In this document: piece after piece, positions 34,130 to 46,735 of the stretch
How the letters are laid out: each line of letters opens with the position of its first letter
Position numbering within the stretch: the first letter of the stretch is position 1
Translations under genes and position numbers: made by a program
DNA from: Emydura subglobosa
Taxonomy: Eukaryota > Chordata > Testudines > Chelidae
Direction: 5' to 3'
DNA: 64,000 bases
Assembly (NCBI GenBank): GCA_007922225.1
Contig: ML679995.1
Span: forward strand, 1,885,653 to 1,949,652
The notes under the pieces: model-generated
Databases searched by the model: none
What the model saw: the letters and a program-made list of their open reading frames with translations, nothing else
Told to the model about the DNA's origin: nothing

Positions 34130-34345
34130 TGAGATGAATGAGACGGTGGGAGCAGTGTGAATGTAAGGCTGGGACCGGGAGGCCTGAGTCCTCTTCCTGG
34201 TTTGGGTTTCCTCTGTGACCTGAAATGAGACGGTCAAAAAATGGTGTAACCCTAATCTTTGCTTCCCCTCTGTCTGCTCCATTGTGAGAGTCATCGGTGA
34301 GTTTGTAAAGTGCTATGCAAGATGCCAAGGATCCCCTCTGCTGGC
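34130..34345 (+). mobile_element. MIR-like SINE
   Basis: GGGAGGCCTGAGTCCTCTTC, CTCTGTGACCTGAAATGAGA and a tail with GTTTGTAAAGTGCTATGCAA match the order of reptile MIR copies. The core is diverged. Confidence 0.65.
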
Positions 34346-34938
34346 AGAGAGCTGGCCCACTGAAGAAGGGGCAGATAGTCAAGACAGACAGAGAGAAGGG
34401 GCAGGAGGCACATAGACCGCACCAGTGAGTGGCAGGGAAGAGGCGGGGCGCGGGGGAGGCTCTAATTCAGCACCCTGGCCTGGAAGAAGGAGGGTGTCCT
34501 GGGTCACGGGAGGTGCGTGGTCAGGTGGGGTGGGACGTGGGACAGCCAGGACAACCTCTGGGGGAAAAGGGGGGAGAAGGTCCTTGGTGTGGAACCCTTT
34601 GCTGAGGTTGAAGAGAATCAGGAAGGAAAAAGAGCCTTTCTCTGCTGGAAGGAGGGGGCTGTTAACTAGCGTGGGGAGAGCAGCGACCTCTGTGCTGTGG
34701 GCACAGAGGACCAGATGGGGAGAGACTGTCCGGGTGAATGGGGGAGGGGCAGGCAGGTATTCTGCAGCGATCAAGGAGAAATCTTGGCTGTTCACTCTGG
34801 GTCCTGGAGCTTGGTGCTTGCAGCTGACCCCTGGTCCTGTGTCCCTGGCACACGGCTGCTTTACAGAGCGAGCGGAAGGCATTGAGGCAGAGGTAGCAGT
34901 TCTGCTACAATCCTGCTGGAGTTTCCATGTCTCATGGC

Positions 34939-35155
34939 CAGGGCCCCCACATGGGGGGGAAGGGTATGCTTTACTGGGGCCCGGAGGCCCTGGGGGGGCC
35001 CGGCCCAGCCCAGTCTGCAGCCCCCATTACCATGAGGAAAAAATTGTTCATGGCTCATGAGATTGTATGTCTGGGATGAGGGATTGTGGTATGTGTGGGA
35101 GGGGGCCTGTGTTACAAGTTTGTACTGGGCCCAAAAAAATTATGCTTGGGCCCTG
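34939..35155. mobile_element. hAT-type MITE with perfect target duplication
   Basis: A 217-base element starts CAGGGCCC at 34939 and ends GGGCCCTG at 35155, an 8-base terminal inverted repeat. It is flanked by identical 8-base duplications, CTCATGGC, at 34931-34938 and 35156-35163. The interior contains short G- and C-rich blocks and no gene. The short inverted repeat makes the family assignment less certain than for the other three hAT elements with clear duplications, but the duplication is exact. Confidence 0.85.
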
Positions 35156-35164
35156 CTCATGGCA

Positions 35165-38100
35165 GCCTGGGATCTGCCCCGTGCTGGGCAGGAGGACGCC
35201 TCTGCTCTAGATAACACTTCTCAGCCCTGATCCAGAGAAAAGCTTTGTACTTTGCTTCCTGCTGCCTCCCCCACAGTGGAACCGCTCTAACTAAACAAAG
35301 CCCTGCAGGCAGAGAGTGGAGAGCTGCCAGTGGGGGAGACAGAGCCACTGACACAGAGGGAGATGGGATGTAGGGCTGGGGAGCTGGCTGGGGGAGCTCT
35401 GCTGTGGCAGGCGAGGGAAGCCTGCTTTAAGGTGACCTGTCCAAGGCTAACCTGGGTCTCGCATGTGGTTGTTAGGCAGGGAAAATCAATTCCAGATGAT
35501 TCTGCAGCTAATCCTGGTTAGCCGTGTGTCCTCTCCCCGAAAGGTGGGGTGCAGCGGGTGGAAGGGTGCCAGAAGAGAAGGCCAGCAAAGGGGATGAACT
35601 GGAAGGCTAAACCCTGCAGTTCGTCTGCCATTCATAAGGAACCTGAGGCATGGGGAGCTAGAGACTTCCAGCATCCGCCTCAGACTATATGTGCCCATCG
35701 GTCCACGTACCCAGGGTGTGTAAGTGCAGGGCAGCAGCTTACTTGGTGGGCAGAAGTTGTTTTTGATTGTTCAGGGTTCCCAGACAAGAGGGTTTTCCCC
35801 AGCATGCACCAAGGGTGAACCGCATCTGTGAACCATGGGGTGGGGTTTGTAACTTGAGCAAACGTAGGCTTGGGTTTGCTACTGCCCGCGGAAGGTTTAA
35901 CAGCTGAACTGAAAGGAGCTTGCCCAATCCATTGTGCGGCTCCCCAAGCTAAATGTTCATTGAAAGAAATCACATCTCTAGCTCTTGCAGTTGTGACATT
36001 ATCCTTGAGCGTAACCCATGCAGGGGTTGCCATCCTGAATCTGCAGATAGCCTGGAATGGTGGGTGAGTTTCAGCTGTGCTCTGGTCTTTTTACATTGCC
36101 CCAGCAGTGTCCAGGAGGTGAATATGGCCTCTGGGGACTACCCCTGTGCAGGGGGATTCGCTGGACAGCACAGAGCTGCTGCATGTGCTCTTCCCTGCAT
36201 CCCTGGAAGAAGGAAGTTGAGAACCCAGCTGGAACGCACTGCATTCCAGCTATTCTTAGCTTGTGGACAACCGCTGCGGGGCCACTGCAGATGGATTATA
36301 AGTTAGAGCAGCCTGGATGCTGCTCAACTTTACACCAGGACTGGGCAGACCAAAAATACACAAAGGTGACTTAAGGAGCCAGAATGGAGCAATGGAAAAT
36401 TGACTCTTAGAGAAGCAATAACTTCCTCTGTTCCGCTCATGTCACTGTCGTTAACCGTTCGCTGCTCAGCCTTTCAGTGGAAACATTCAGTTCATGCGCT
36501 TCTCTCACAGTACCAATCTGCTTTCCACGCGTACAAAGGCCGTGCTGTCCCCTGCCCAGCTGTCAAAACCTCTAGCCCCACCCTACCCTCTGACAGCTTG
36601 GGGAAGGCAATGATTCATTGTTGATACAAAGGTCTGCAGCACGCTGACAGCTTAAGGGTGGGGTGAAATGCACTGAATTCAGCCCCCAGTCAATAGTGTT
36701 CAACCTTTACACCCAAATCTGTTACTTCAAAAAGGTCAAGGGGCCATAATCAGCAATGGGGCAGATTCTCTGCCTGTTCTACTCCCATTGTGCCTTTCAG
36801 ACAGCATAAAGGGAACAAAAACCACCCTCAAGTCTCCTGCTGAGGCTTCAACGGGGTGTGGGAGAGACCCCTGCAGGCATGGAACTGTGTAGACAGTCAC
36901 AGGTCAGGGCAACTGCACTGGTATTTCCCCTCCGTGGTCCAGCAAGGCATCACGGTAGGCTCCCAGCTCTTCAGCCATCACCTCGTGGGTGGAGACCTGC
37001 ATCTCTCTTCCCCGAAGGGGTTTTTCCAGGCTGTCCAGTTCCCTGCCTACACTGGGACTTCCCCAGCTAATCAGCCCACTTAAGCAGGCCTGGTTCGCTT
37101 GCTCTTGGCGAGCGGTGAAGAGCATAGTTGGACACAGTGGCAGTTTACCACACAGCTCTTTCTAAGCAAGCACGTTTATTCTAAAGGGAAAGTACCACAG
37201 AGAAAAAATCTTAAAACAATAAGAGAATCTACGTGCATGCTGCTAAGCTTACCAGGGATCAACCCAACCCCAGCCTTGGGAACCGGCAGGAGTCAGTCCT
37301 TCCAACCCCAGCCGGCGGTTTTTCTGGGGTAACAAGTTCATAACACGTTTTGCTCAGAACAAGAACACCCATGAATCTGAGTCCCTCCTTTATCCAGTTT
37401 GGGTCTCTGATCTTGTTCTCATATAACAGGTGATGAGCAGACAAAGGTCCCTTCTTCAAACGGGTGCGTAGCCAAAGGGGGCACAGCCACATACGCCGCC
37501 TCCTGGAGATTTCCTGGGAAACCCACTTAACATTAGAAGTTCATTCTTGTCTGGCACCTTGCTTCAAATAGTTGTTTGCTGCTCCTAACACTTCCCAGGG
37601 TTTATGTCAGTCATGTCTTCCCCCTGCTCCCTCAGGTCGCTACAGACAGCCCCACAATAATACATAAACATTTGCATTTTTAATACTAAGAACTCCCAAG
37701 ACAGCTAAATGTAATTCAGTAAGATTTGTCCAGGAAGTTGCTAGAGACTGCCATATCTGTCACAGACAGCGCTGACACTTCCTTCCCCACAACCGTGGTG
37801 AGGGAGAGAAGTGGCTGGTACGCACTCTACTTCTGTTATCCCCAGCTGGAGCCTGGTCCCTGGGGAACTGTTGTCTGCTGATGCAAGTTAGAGCGGCCCC
37901 CAGAGTGCTCTAACCTTGGCTAGGCAGTGAATCACAGCTGCTGGCGAATGCTCCTTGTGGAGGGGCTTCAGAGGGAACTCTGCAAAGGCTCATGAGAAAC
38001 AGGCAAGGCCCTGGCCCTTGGGCCTCCTGTGCGCCTAAAACTTCGGTTGACTTGGCTGCGTTGCTCAAGAGTGTGAAGAATTGTAGTTAAGCTGACCCGA

Positions 38101-38290
38101 GCCTCAGTATAGACGCTGGTAGGCCAAATTCTGCAACCTAGCTACTGCCTCTCAAGGGGATAGATTTAGTACAGCGGCAGGGAAACCCCTTCCATCTCTG
38201 CTGTCTGCGGTTCAGCACTGCAGCTGTGCCACTGGGTTGCTTCTAGCTAGACACAGCCTCAGTTGTGTTAGGTGAGAGCCCCGTAGCACC
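35165..38290. other. Gene-free, partly repetitive sequence
   Basis: About 3.1 kb without supported exons. The stretch from about 37.08 to 37.78 kb (around GCACGTTTATTCTAAAGGGA) has the look of a dispersed LTR-like repeat seen widely in turtles. I cannot define its ends. Confidence 0.4.
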
Positions 38291-38295
38291 CTTTT

Positions 38296-38425
38296 GAGGC
38301 TGGTAGATAGGGCACTGGCCTCAGAGCTAGAGCGCTGGCTCCAGCTACTGACGTACTGTGTGATCTTGGCCAAGTCGCTCCTCTTTGCCTCGGTTTATCA
38401 CAGGGATGTTGTAAAGAGTGCCACG
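38296..38425 (+). mobile_element. MIR-like SINE
   Basis: A tRNA-like head (GGTAGATAGGGCACTGGCCT) is followed by the MIR core TGTGTGATCTTGGCCAAGTC and CTTTGCCTCGGTTTATCA. Confidence 0.75.
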
Positions 38426-38429
38426 TACC

Positions 38430-39635
38430 CCACCCACCCAAGGCGTTGTGCACACGTGCCGGCTGGCTCTTGTTCCTTGGCACAGACGGATGCCCTCCTT
38501 TGAACAGAGCCTTGCTTCTCTCCGTGAGGCCTGGCTCCTGCACAATAAGCAGCTGTGATGCCCAGTCTCCTCAGCTGCCTTTGGGCACGGAGAGGCTGAG
38601 ACTAGTAAAAGAGCTCTGGTAAGATGTGACAGCAGCGGAGGGCGGGCATAGGGGCAGATCCCTTTTCATTCAGGTTCCTTTCCCAGGGTTCCTGGAAGGT
38701 CGGTCTGAGAAGCAGTTCGCACAGGAAGAAGTTCCTAACACCTGAAATCTTCTGCCCGCCAACTCTTCAGCTGGTCCAGAGACCCACAGTCAGCCTGGCG
38801 TGAGGTGCTGCAAGGACCTGAACCCCTTTCTAGCATCCCTGACTCACCCCTTCCCCCTCGCCCCCAGGGCTGGTCACCCAGTTATCTAGTGGTGCTGGCT
38901 GTGAAATCTTCATTTAGAGGTGGTTGTGGGGGAGGCCCGAATGTGTGTGGTCTAGCCCCTCCCCCAAATGATCCAGTGCTTTTAGTTCTCTCCCACTCGC
39001 TGGGGGCCGTGCGGTGAGGGACGTGTGTTCGGGCAGCACGGGGTTACGTGTGCGTTCCAGCTGGACCCAAGGGCAGATTCGCGAGTGCTCTGACCCACCT
39101 CTGCAGGGAGTTGGGTCCGTGTCTAGGCGTGCTGGGTAAATCTCCAGAGAGCTGAGGGTGGGGTGTGTGTGCAGGAGGTCAGGCCGATAAGGTGAGCCGG
39201 CAGGCAGCCTTGAGGGCTGTTTCCTCCCTGCTCCACCCCCAGCGCCTTATCTCTCCAGTTCTTAATCCTGGCAAGGCTCCTGCCCATGGGGCCAGCTGCT
39301 CTTGGTCTGAAGAGAACGAGCCAAGAAGGCAGTGGCCTGCCCTGCCTTTCTCTCCTGTTGCTGGGGGAAGCCTGGTTCCTCCCAACAAGGGGGATTTGGA
39401 GGGGCCTGGCATGACCCCTCCTCTTTCTGCCTGGCTTGGTGCCATCTGGAGTTTGAAGCATCACCCTGGCAATGCTGGTGAGGCTGTGCACACTGGCTGA
39501 TGGCATGAGCGGGTGACGACTCCAGGAGGAGAGGGAGACTTGCACAGGCCCTGAGGCTGCAGGGACACCCAGGACAGGTGCACTCCCGGTGCTGGTACTT
39601 TGTGTTTTGTGTTTGTGGGGTTTGTGAGAGAGGCT
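38430..39635. other. Gene-free sequence
   Basis: GC-rich, with overlapping short open frames on both strands and no recognisable feature. Confidence 0.45.
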
Positions 39636-39639
39636 GTTC

Positions 39640-39870
39640 AGAGAGGCAGAGCTCAGAGCTGGTGGCCAGGACTCCGGGGTTCTATTCCCAGCTCAGCCAC
39701 TGACTTGCTTTGTGATCTTGGCCAAGCCACTCAAACTCTGGAAGCCTGTTTCCCAGCTGTAGCAAGGGCTTGACGGGGCTGACTGGGGTGTGTGGGGGTG
39801 TGTGAAGTAGTTAATTCTGGCAGAGTGCTTTGAGGCTGTAAAGTGCTTAGCATGAGGATTCCTCGCCCCT
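39640..39870 (+). mobile_element. MIR-like SINE
   Basis: ACTCCGGGGTTCTATTCCCA, CCACTGACTTGCTTTGTGAT, CTTGGCCAAGCCACTCAAAC and a tail with GCTGTAAAGTGCTTAGCATG follow the MIR order closely. Confidence 0.8.
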
Positions 39871-39874
39871 GCTA

Positions 39875-42800
39875 GCAGTTCCCTAGGGCACAGGGCTGTG
39901 TGGTGGGTGGCTTCTGTCAGGCAGGGGAAGAGGTGTGGGCAGGAGGGGACAGGGATGTGTCTGGTTGTCCAGTAGGGGAGGTAGTTCAGACCCTATGAAT
40001 ATGGATCACCCTTTCCCCTGACCCTCTATGGATGGGGCCACAGGAGAGTCCCGGGGGCAGGGCTGCTGTAATCTCAGGGCTGGATGGAAGGATTGTCTGT
40101 TCTGTGGCAAACTAGTGGGAAATGCCCGTCTGCTCTTTCCCGGTTCCCTTGCAGCTCTGAGCCACTCAGTGTGTGCGCGCCTTTCCTCCGCCCTGGGGGC
40201 ACAGGCCTGCTTCCTTCCAGTGTTCTGATCCCCTGGGAGGGTCCCTGCCTGAGAGGAGAGCTCCCCAGGAGAGCAGCCTGGGGGCCAGCCAGCCACGGAC
40301 CCTGGAGGTGAATCAGTGTCCTTGTGAGCCGGCTGGGCACCCAGCCTACACGAGAGCTGAGCCTGTCTCTTGCACTGCAGCTTCTGTGGGGCAGCTGGGC
40401 TGGATCCTCCCCAGTAACCGTCACCTGAACGTCGAAGGGGTGGGAGGATGGAAAAAGCAATGATTGGTCAGTTGTGCCAAGGCAGCTGATCGCTTGTGTC
40501 AAGTGAATGCCACGCGGAGGGAGGCCCGGGGGCTGGGGACAGGGGAACAGCAGCTCCAAATAGAGCTCAGTGCTCCTGGGCATCTGAAATGCGGCTCCTG
40601 GGGAGGCTGCAGGCCCCGTCCAGGAGGCCCCAGGGTGGGCTGCCTTCTCCGCCAGGCAATCCTGCGCTGCTCTTGGGCACAGGCTGTTTTATTTCTGCCT
40701 CTGAAATCTGATCCACAGTAGGTCTGTTTATGCCATTCAGCCTGCACAGCCCGGCTGGTCCCCGGGTTGCCAGGCCGGTCCCATCTGGGAATGACTCAAG
40801 GGGTCACCGGAAAATCCACCCAGGGGAATGACTGGAGCAAAAACGCCATGTGGTTTATGGCTCTCCCCCCAGTGTGGTACGTGGGAGCCCTGTCCCTGGG
40901 TTCTGCCCCCAGATACACTCTCTCAATCACCTTTTCCTGTTGAGGCCAGCCCCTTCTCTGCCCAGCACAGAGCCATGGTGCTGTGCACCCTGGACCCGTC
41001 TGTGTGATGGTGCCAACCTGCTTATCTCCTCCCCCCGACTTGCCTCCTGTGTTGGCTGGCAGAGGAGGTAACTTCTTTGTGGCCTCCCTGCAAATGCCCG
41101 GTTGGTGAGACCTGCTATGTGCACCTGCCTGTCAGTGGTGGAAGCCCGGGACTGACTAGAGATGGGGATGTGATGTGGGTGGCGTGTGGGTTCCTGTCCC
41201 CTGCTCGCCAAGTCCTGCCACTTGGCACAGCGAGTCCTAGCTGTTCCCCTGACTCAGTAACACCTGCTGGTGACTAACAGCCCAGCCCATCCGGACCCAG
41301 GTCTCACCAGCCCAAATGGATGGGGAGCAGATGGAGGCAGGGCCAGGGGCTGTCTGGAAGGACAGTACTTGCAGCTTCCCTGCCAGCCTGTAGTTCTCTT
41401 GGGCTGCCTGGTCCTGAACATGTCCCTTGTTTGCTCCTCCATGTCCTTCTGCAGCTCCCCGAGGTCTGGCCACTGCCTGCTCTGTCCTCAGAAGCGGCTT
41501 AGCCACCGAACGTCTCCCCCAACACCAGTGCCTAATGTCTCGCTCTCCTTCGGCTCCAGTCCGTAAGTGCATGTGTCTTACCCAAATGTCCCCACCTCGC
41601 CTGAGTAGCCACACCTGGTAAAGCAGGCTCCGCATGGGCTCCCCAGGCCACAGACACCAGCAGAGCTGACCGGTGGCTGCGTCTGCATCCCCGCCCTGCA
41701 GGCCAATGGCTGATGGAGCGTTCCCCAAACCCCCTCCTCCCAAAGCCTGCCACGTGGCCTGGGGGCTCCAAAACAGCTGGTCTGTGGTCTGCAGAGCGTG
41801 CGGCCACCCGCTCTCGTTGCAGCCCCGTGCGCAGCGGAACGGCACTGGTCCGCATCGGGCTCCCACAGTCAAGGAATGGTGGCCAGTCTGGCCCCATGCT
41901 CCCTTTCTTCACATCACTGCTCTCACCCCTTTCCTTTCTTGGCATCTCCCAATCCCTGCTGCTCGATCGTCTCTGTAGCTTGGCCTTCTCCCCTGCCGTC
42001 CCTACTACAGGATCTCTGCTTCCTCTCCTCCCCTCAGCCGCCTTGCTGTGACATCTGGCTGTTACCCAACCCTCCTTCTGGGCACCAGTTGCATTACTTG
42101 GGTGACTTGGTTACAACACTTGAGTCTGGTCCTGTGGTTTCAGCCAGGAGCCCCTGAGTGCGGGCCCAGCTCTGCTGCTGAATCTCTGTGGGACCTGGGG
42201 CAAGTCGCTGGATTCCCGGCTCCTGCAGAGAGTTTTTTGAGGCAGTTGTGGGCTCTGTCTGAGCTCATTTGCTGTTTATCACGCCCTGGAGGTGGCGGGA
42301 ATCCCCTTCCCCTGTGATTTGGGTGACATCAGGTTAAAAGCATTTTGGGGCCCCGCTGCCCGCTCAGCGCATGTGGCTGAGTTGTGTGAGCTTCTCGTGT
42401 TCCTGCGAAAGCCACGAGGCGGGCCTGGATTGCAGCTGCAATGAGGGGAAGATGCAAGAGCGAAGGCCTGGTGTGGAGCCATCCCGCCTGGCACGGCACC
42501 TGTCCGCAGTGCAGCCCGCCCAGCTGGGGCATGGCCGCAGCCTGCACCCAGCCTCGGCTGGCCTGTGGGCCGTGGAGACGACGGGTCCCCATGTGCACCC
42601 TGGAGCTGCAACTCCTCGTTACCTGGGAGGGCAACTCCAGTCTGGCCTGTTCTCTGTGAACCAGGGCCCTGGGGTTCCTGGCGAGCCCCTCAGTTCACCA
42701 CTCCTGGCGTACGCTCGGTTTCTGGCATCGGCCTGGGAGAAAGTCGCAGCTGCCGCTCTGATCCCTGGGGGATACGGCAGCATGTGCGTGGAAGCCATGT

Positions 42801-43550
42801 CAGGTCCCCAGTGTGCGGGTCCCTGCTCTGGTCTAATGGGGTATGGAGATGGCAATGGCAGGCTGGAGGCTGGCTGGAGCAGCCCGCTCAGTGCCAGCCC
42901 ATTAACCTCTTGCCCCACGCCCTATGAAACTCGCTGCCGGGGCAGCTGCTGGGGGTTAGCCAGCGCCACAAGGGCTGAGCATCTGGGCCACAGCATTGCC
43001 AGCTCTGGTGCCCTGCTTCACAGCAGCAGTCCCAGGCTCTTGTGCTACTGCCAGGCGGGGGCCCTCGCTGCACCATGTCCTCCCCCACAGAAGGGCCGCT
43101 GCAGCTGTGGATTCCCTTTTAGCCAGTGTCCCGCTGGCCGGTGTGAGGTGCCGTCGCTCATGGCAGGGGGTGTTCTCTCCCAGAGAGACTGCAGGGAGGG
43201 GGGACGACACACCATCCTCACTGCCTTCCAGTGCATTCTGCCGTAGCAGATGTATAGACAGCTGGCCACGTCCAGGGTGGCTGTGGTCATATGTGGGCCA
43301 GGCCCCACCCCTGGAGCCCAGATTCCTGGCATCCCAGCCTCGCAGCTTTGGTCGCAGTTGGAGTCAGGCTGTCCAAATCTCAGCAGGCAGGGCGGGTGCC
43401 CCATCTGTAAGGCAGGCTGCGGGGTGGATGGGGTGTTGGGTGTCCCACAGAGGCTCTGGCAGCTGCTGCAGCCTTCTCTGCAGGGTGCAGCTTTGTAACG
43501 CAGAGCTAGTGGCCAGAGCACAGGCATCCGGGGCCTTTCGCTGAGGACTC
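39875..43550. other. Gene-free GC-rich sequence
   Basis: Several open frames of 100-290 codons lie on both strands (the longest at 42371-43246), but they overlap one another, have no domains and match the expectation for GC-rich DNA. A weak MIR-like core (TGTGGGACCTGGGGCAAGTC) lies near 42189. Confidence 0.45.
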
Positions 43551-43553
43551 GGA

Positions 43554-43697
43554 GTACGTCTACGCTGCAATTAAAAACCATGCCAGCCGGCTCGGGCTAA
43601 GGGGTTGTTTAATCGCAGAGCAGCTGTTGGGGCTGGAGCTCTGGGACCTTCCTACCTCGCAGGATCCTAGAGGCCAGGCTCCAGCCTGAGCCCCTAA
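43554..43697 (+). mobile_element. TCTACACTGC-ended element, left half
   Basis: TACGTCTACGCTGCAATTAA starts a copy that runs only to about 43697, where a second copy begins. The right terminus is missing. The two adjacent copies in the same orientation could reflect insertion next to, or duplication of, an existing element. Confidence 0.6.
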
Positions 43698-43970
43698 GGG
43701 TACGTCTGCACTGCAATAAAAACCTGCGGCCCCGAGTCCTGGAGCCTGGGTCAATTGACTCAGGCGGCAGCGGGGCTGTAGGATTGCAGTGAGGGTGTTT
43801 GGGCTCGGGCAGGAGCCCGGTCTCTGAAACCCCACGAGAGGGGTGAGTCTCGGAGTCCAGGCCCCAGCCTCAGCTTGAACAGCTGCCTGAGCCCCGTGAT
43901 CCAGAGTCAGCTGACCTGGGCCAGCCGCAGCCACGTTGCCGGTCTTTGATTGCGGTGTGGAGGTGCCCTG
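43698..43970. mobile_element. TCTACACTGC-ended MITE, full length
   Basis: The left end GGGTACGTCTGCACTGCAAT and the right end ATTGCGGTGTGGAGGTGCCC form imperfect inverted repeats of about 27 bases. The internal order (CAATTGACTCAGG, then GGGCTCGGGCAGGAGCCCG, then GAGTCAGCTGACCTGGG) parallels the copy at 28804. No coding capacity. Confidence 0.75.
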
Positions 43971-43974
43971 CCGG

Positions 43975-45115
43975 TAAAAGGAAGCGTGTTGCAATGGTAC
44001 GGATTGCTGTTGCAATGGCTGGATAGAGAATGCCGGTTGTCCTTGTTGCCCTGCTGACTTTGCCCGGCTCCTGAGTCCAGGGCCCAGGTTTGATTCCTGG
44101 TTCAGGTCCCTGGCACCACATGCACACACGGTGAGGCCTGGGCCATTCTGTCTCAGCCCCCTGAGCTAGGAGCAGCGTTCATGGGCCCTGAGCCATGGCT
44201 GGCAAAAGATGGGGATTCCTGTGACTCCTCTGGATCATGGAGCTGAGAGAGGACGTTGGGTTGGAATAGTGGGTGTGGGGGTTTCCCCTCGTGGCCAGCT
44301 GTTGCCCTTGGCCCGCGTCTCCGTCTCTAACACGTGCTCTGCTTGACTTGGGGCGGGAACCCTGTGCAGCTCCATCGTCCCTGAGTCTGGGAAGGTTTCA
44401 CTCGGCAAGTGAATGGCTGGTTGTTGCCCATGGGGATAAGTGGCAAGAACGGAGACACAGAGCGTCCTGCTGTCTCTGCAGTGATTTGCAGAGGTTCTGC
44501 TGAGCAGCAGGGAGAGTCGCCCCCCCGCCCCCCCCACACACACACCTTCCCCTCTACTGCTGCTGCCTCGGCAGCCGCCTCCTCTTTGTTTTCTGCAGGA
44601 GCCTCCATCCCTTTTCAGTTCCGCTCAGAAGCTGACCAGAAAGCCCCAGGTGTGTGGAAAGAGAGTGAGAGTGGGGAGCCGGGCAGGGCTGGCTGTCTCC
44701 TGTGAGGCCAGCATGTCTCCCTGCCCCCTCCCACCTTCTGCTCCTCCGCGGAGCTGGGCTGCGGGTTGCTTGTCACCTTTGAGAAATGCTGTTGAAAGTG
44801 AAATGACGTCTGCACCTCGCCACAAGTGGAGTGAATTGGGAAGGCCTCAGCTAGTCCCTGTTGGATGCCGTTCAGATCCCAAAACCTCTGCCGTCCGTCA
44901 CCATTCTGTACCGTTGTCAGTCTGCAGAGGAGAGGCTCAGGACTGGAATAGCTGGGGCTGGGGGGGATAGGCTGCAGGTCAGGCCGAAGGAGCTGTAGAG
45001 AGTCTGGGCCTGGACTGGCATAGCAATGGGGGCTGCAGGTCAGGAGCAAGGGGCATGGGCAGGCTGTGTGCAGGAGGCTGCCTAGCTCCTGCTCGCGCTG
45101 TGCCTGGCTCGGCTC
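43975..45115. other. Gene-free sequence
   Basis: No exon is supported. A pyrimidine-rich CACACA segment lies at about 44521-44548. Confidence 0.45.
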
Positions 45116-45119
45116 AGTG

Positions 45120-45405
45120 CATCTGATTTCTCACTTTCACCAGCACTAAATTCCTCAGCTGGATTCCGGGCTCAGCTCTCCTGAAAGGATCCAATTATTT
45201 CCAAGCTTTCAGCATCTCCATTTGCTGCCCATATTTTCAGTGCTAGTGTCTGCGCCGGCTGGAATCCTGAGTGATTAACGTGGCTGTGACATGCCTCCTA
45301 GGGGTGTTATCTTCGCTCACTGTCCCCCACGGCCCCCCTTCCTCCTCCAGCAGAAAGAGAGCGAGCTAGCGAGCGAGCGCGAGACAGGAAGACGGAGACA
45401 AAGGT
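45120..45405. promoter_or_regulatory. Candidate regulatory element or alternative promoter
   Basis: A non-repetitive stretch of mixed composition (around GGATCCAATTATTTCCAAGC and GAGTGATTAACGTGGCTGTG) leads into an unusual GAGC-repeat run, GAGCGAGCTAGCGAGCGAGC, at about 45360-45379. A possible donor, AAAG followed by GTCTGT, follows near 45402. GAGC/GCGA runs occur in some 5' leaders. This is a weak inference from composition only. Confidence 0.25.
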
Positions 45406-45774
45406 CTGTCCCCAACCCGGGCTGGCCCCTGCCTGTGATTTCCCTGCTTGCTCCTGGTTAACGTCTGAGCGGCTGTGGAGCGGTGAGGCTTTGGCCTGTC
45501 CTGCTCAGGTTTGAGCTGGCTGGGCTGGGGGAAGGTGGGGGGGAAGCTGCTTGCTTCTCAGAATGGACATGTTCTCCTGAAGGATTTTAAGCTGCTTTTC
45601 ATTCTTTGAGGGCCTCTAAACCTGCGTGGACGGGGGGGCAGGAGTGGTGCGGGGGGGATGGAGGGGGCAGGGGCACAGGTGGGGGAGGTGAGAACAGTCC
45701 CACTTACCCCATTGTAGCGGACTCTTTGGAAGGTGTTCTTCAGACATACTGAGTGAACGCCCTCCCCCGCCCCC

Positions 45775-45930
45775 ATAGATCAGCGTCGTCATCCCTCTTT
45801 TACAGATGGGAAACTGAGGCATAGAGTGGGGAAGTGACTTGCTCAAGGGCACACAGGGAGTCAGTGGCAGAGCTGAGAAATAGATGCCAGGTGTCCTGGC
45901 TCTTCAGCCCCTGCTCTAATCTTTAGACAT
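45775..45930 (-). mobile_element. MIR-like SINE
   Basis: TTACAGATGGGAAACTGAGG, AGTGACTTGCTCAAGGGCAC and CAGTGGCAGAGCTGAGAAAT form the complement of the MIR core and flanks, so the element is on the minus strand. Confidence 0.85.
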
Positions 45931-46735
45931 GCTGCTTTGGAGGGAAAAAAAGTTGCATTGTGTTATCCTAGGTCATCCGGCTGGGCAGCAGCTAAGTAAC
46001 CATGATAGCATCAGCGTGGCATGCTGGGACCTCGGGTCTCTGAGGGCTGCACTAGGGAGATGGAGGTAGCCATGGGCCAGTGTTGGTCTCCAGCTGGACT
46101 TCAGCCACTTCTGTAGTGAATGGTGCGTGAGTCTGTGAGATGCATGGAGCCAGGAGGCCTTGGTGGCTCTCAGAGAGCTCCGTGTACCGGGGGGAGAAAC
46201 CAGATGAATTGGAGGCTAGATTTAGGTTCCTTGAGGTGAGCAAGAGCTTCGGCGTCTGCCATAGCCGTCAGGACAGCCTCGCTTGGGCTGAGACAGTGGA
46301 AGCAGTTGCCTGCAGGGTGCCACCGAGCGGAGGTACGTGGTGCAGTCGGCTCTCGCTTCTGTTGGCTTAGACGGTGTCTACACTTACGGCGGCGTGTGGA
46401 GGACGGGCACTACCTATGTAGCTATGCACCACGGTGCAAGGCAGGCTGCAGCCACGCTTGTCGCTGTGGTGTAGCTATACGCTACTGAGAGAGGCTCTGG
46501 CGGGGGCAGCCAGCAAGACACTGCAGTGCAACAAGGAGCGGTGTAGACACCGGATGCGCTGCATGGCTCTGCAGAGAGCCCGTGTAGGGCCTGTTCCTCC
46601 AGGGTTCAGGTGTGCAGGGCGCTCAGCGCACTCTACCTGCCTAAGCCGTGCCTCGCTTTCCACTGCTGTTTGTACCCGGGCCAGTGGGATGTGCAGCCAC
46701 TGTACACTGCATGCTTCTAAACGTAGACTGCCCCT

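Noticed and set aside
42371..43246. Plus-strand open frame of 291 codons
   Set aside because: It overlaps similarly long frames on the other strand in GC-rich DNA, lacks splice-bounded structure and resembles no family.
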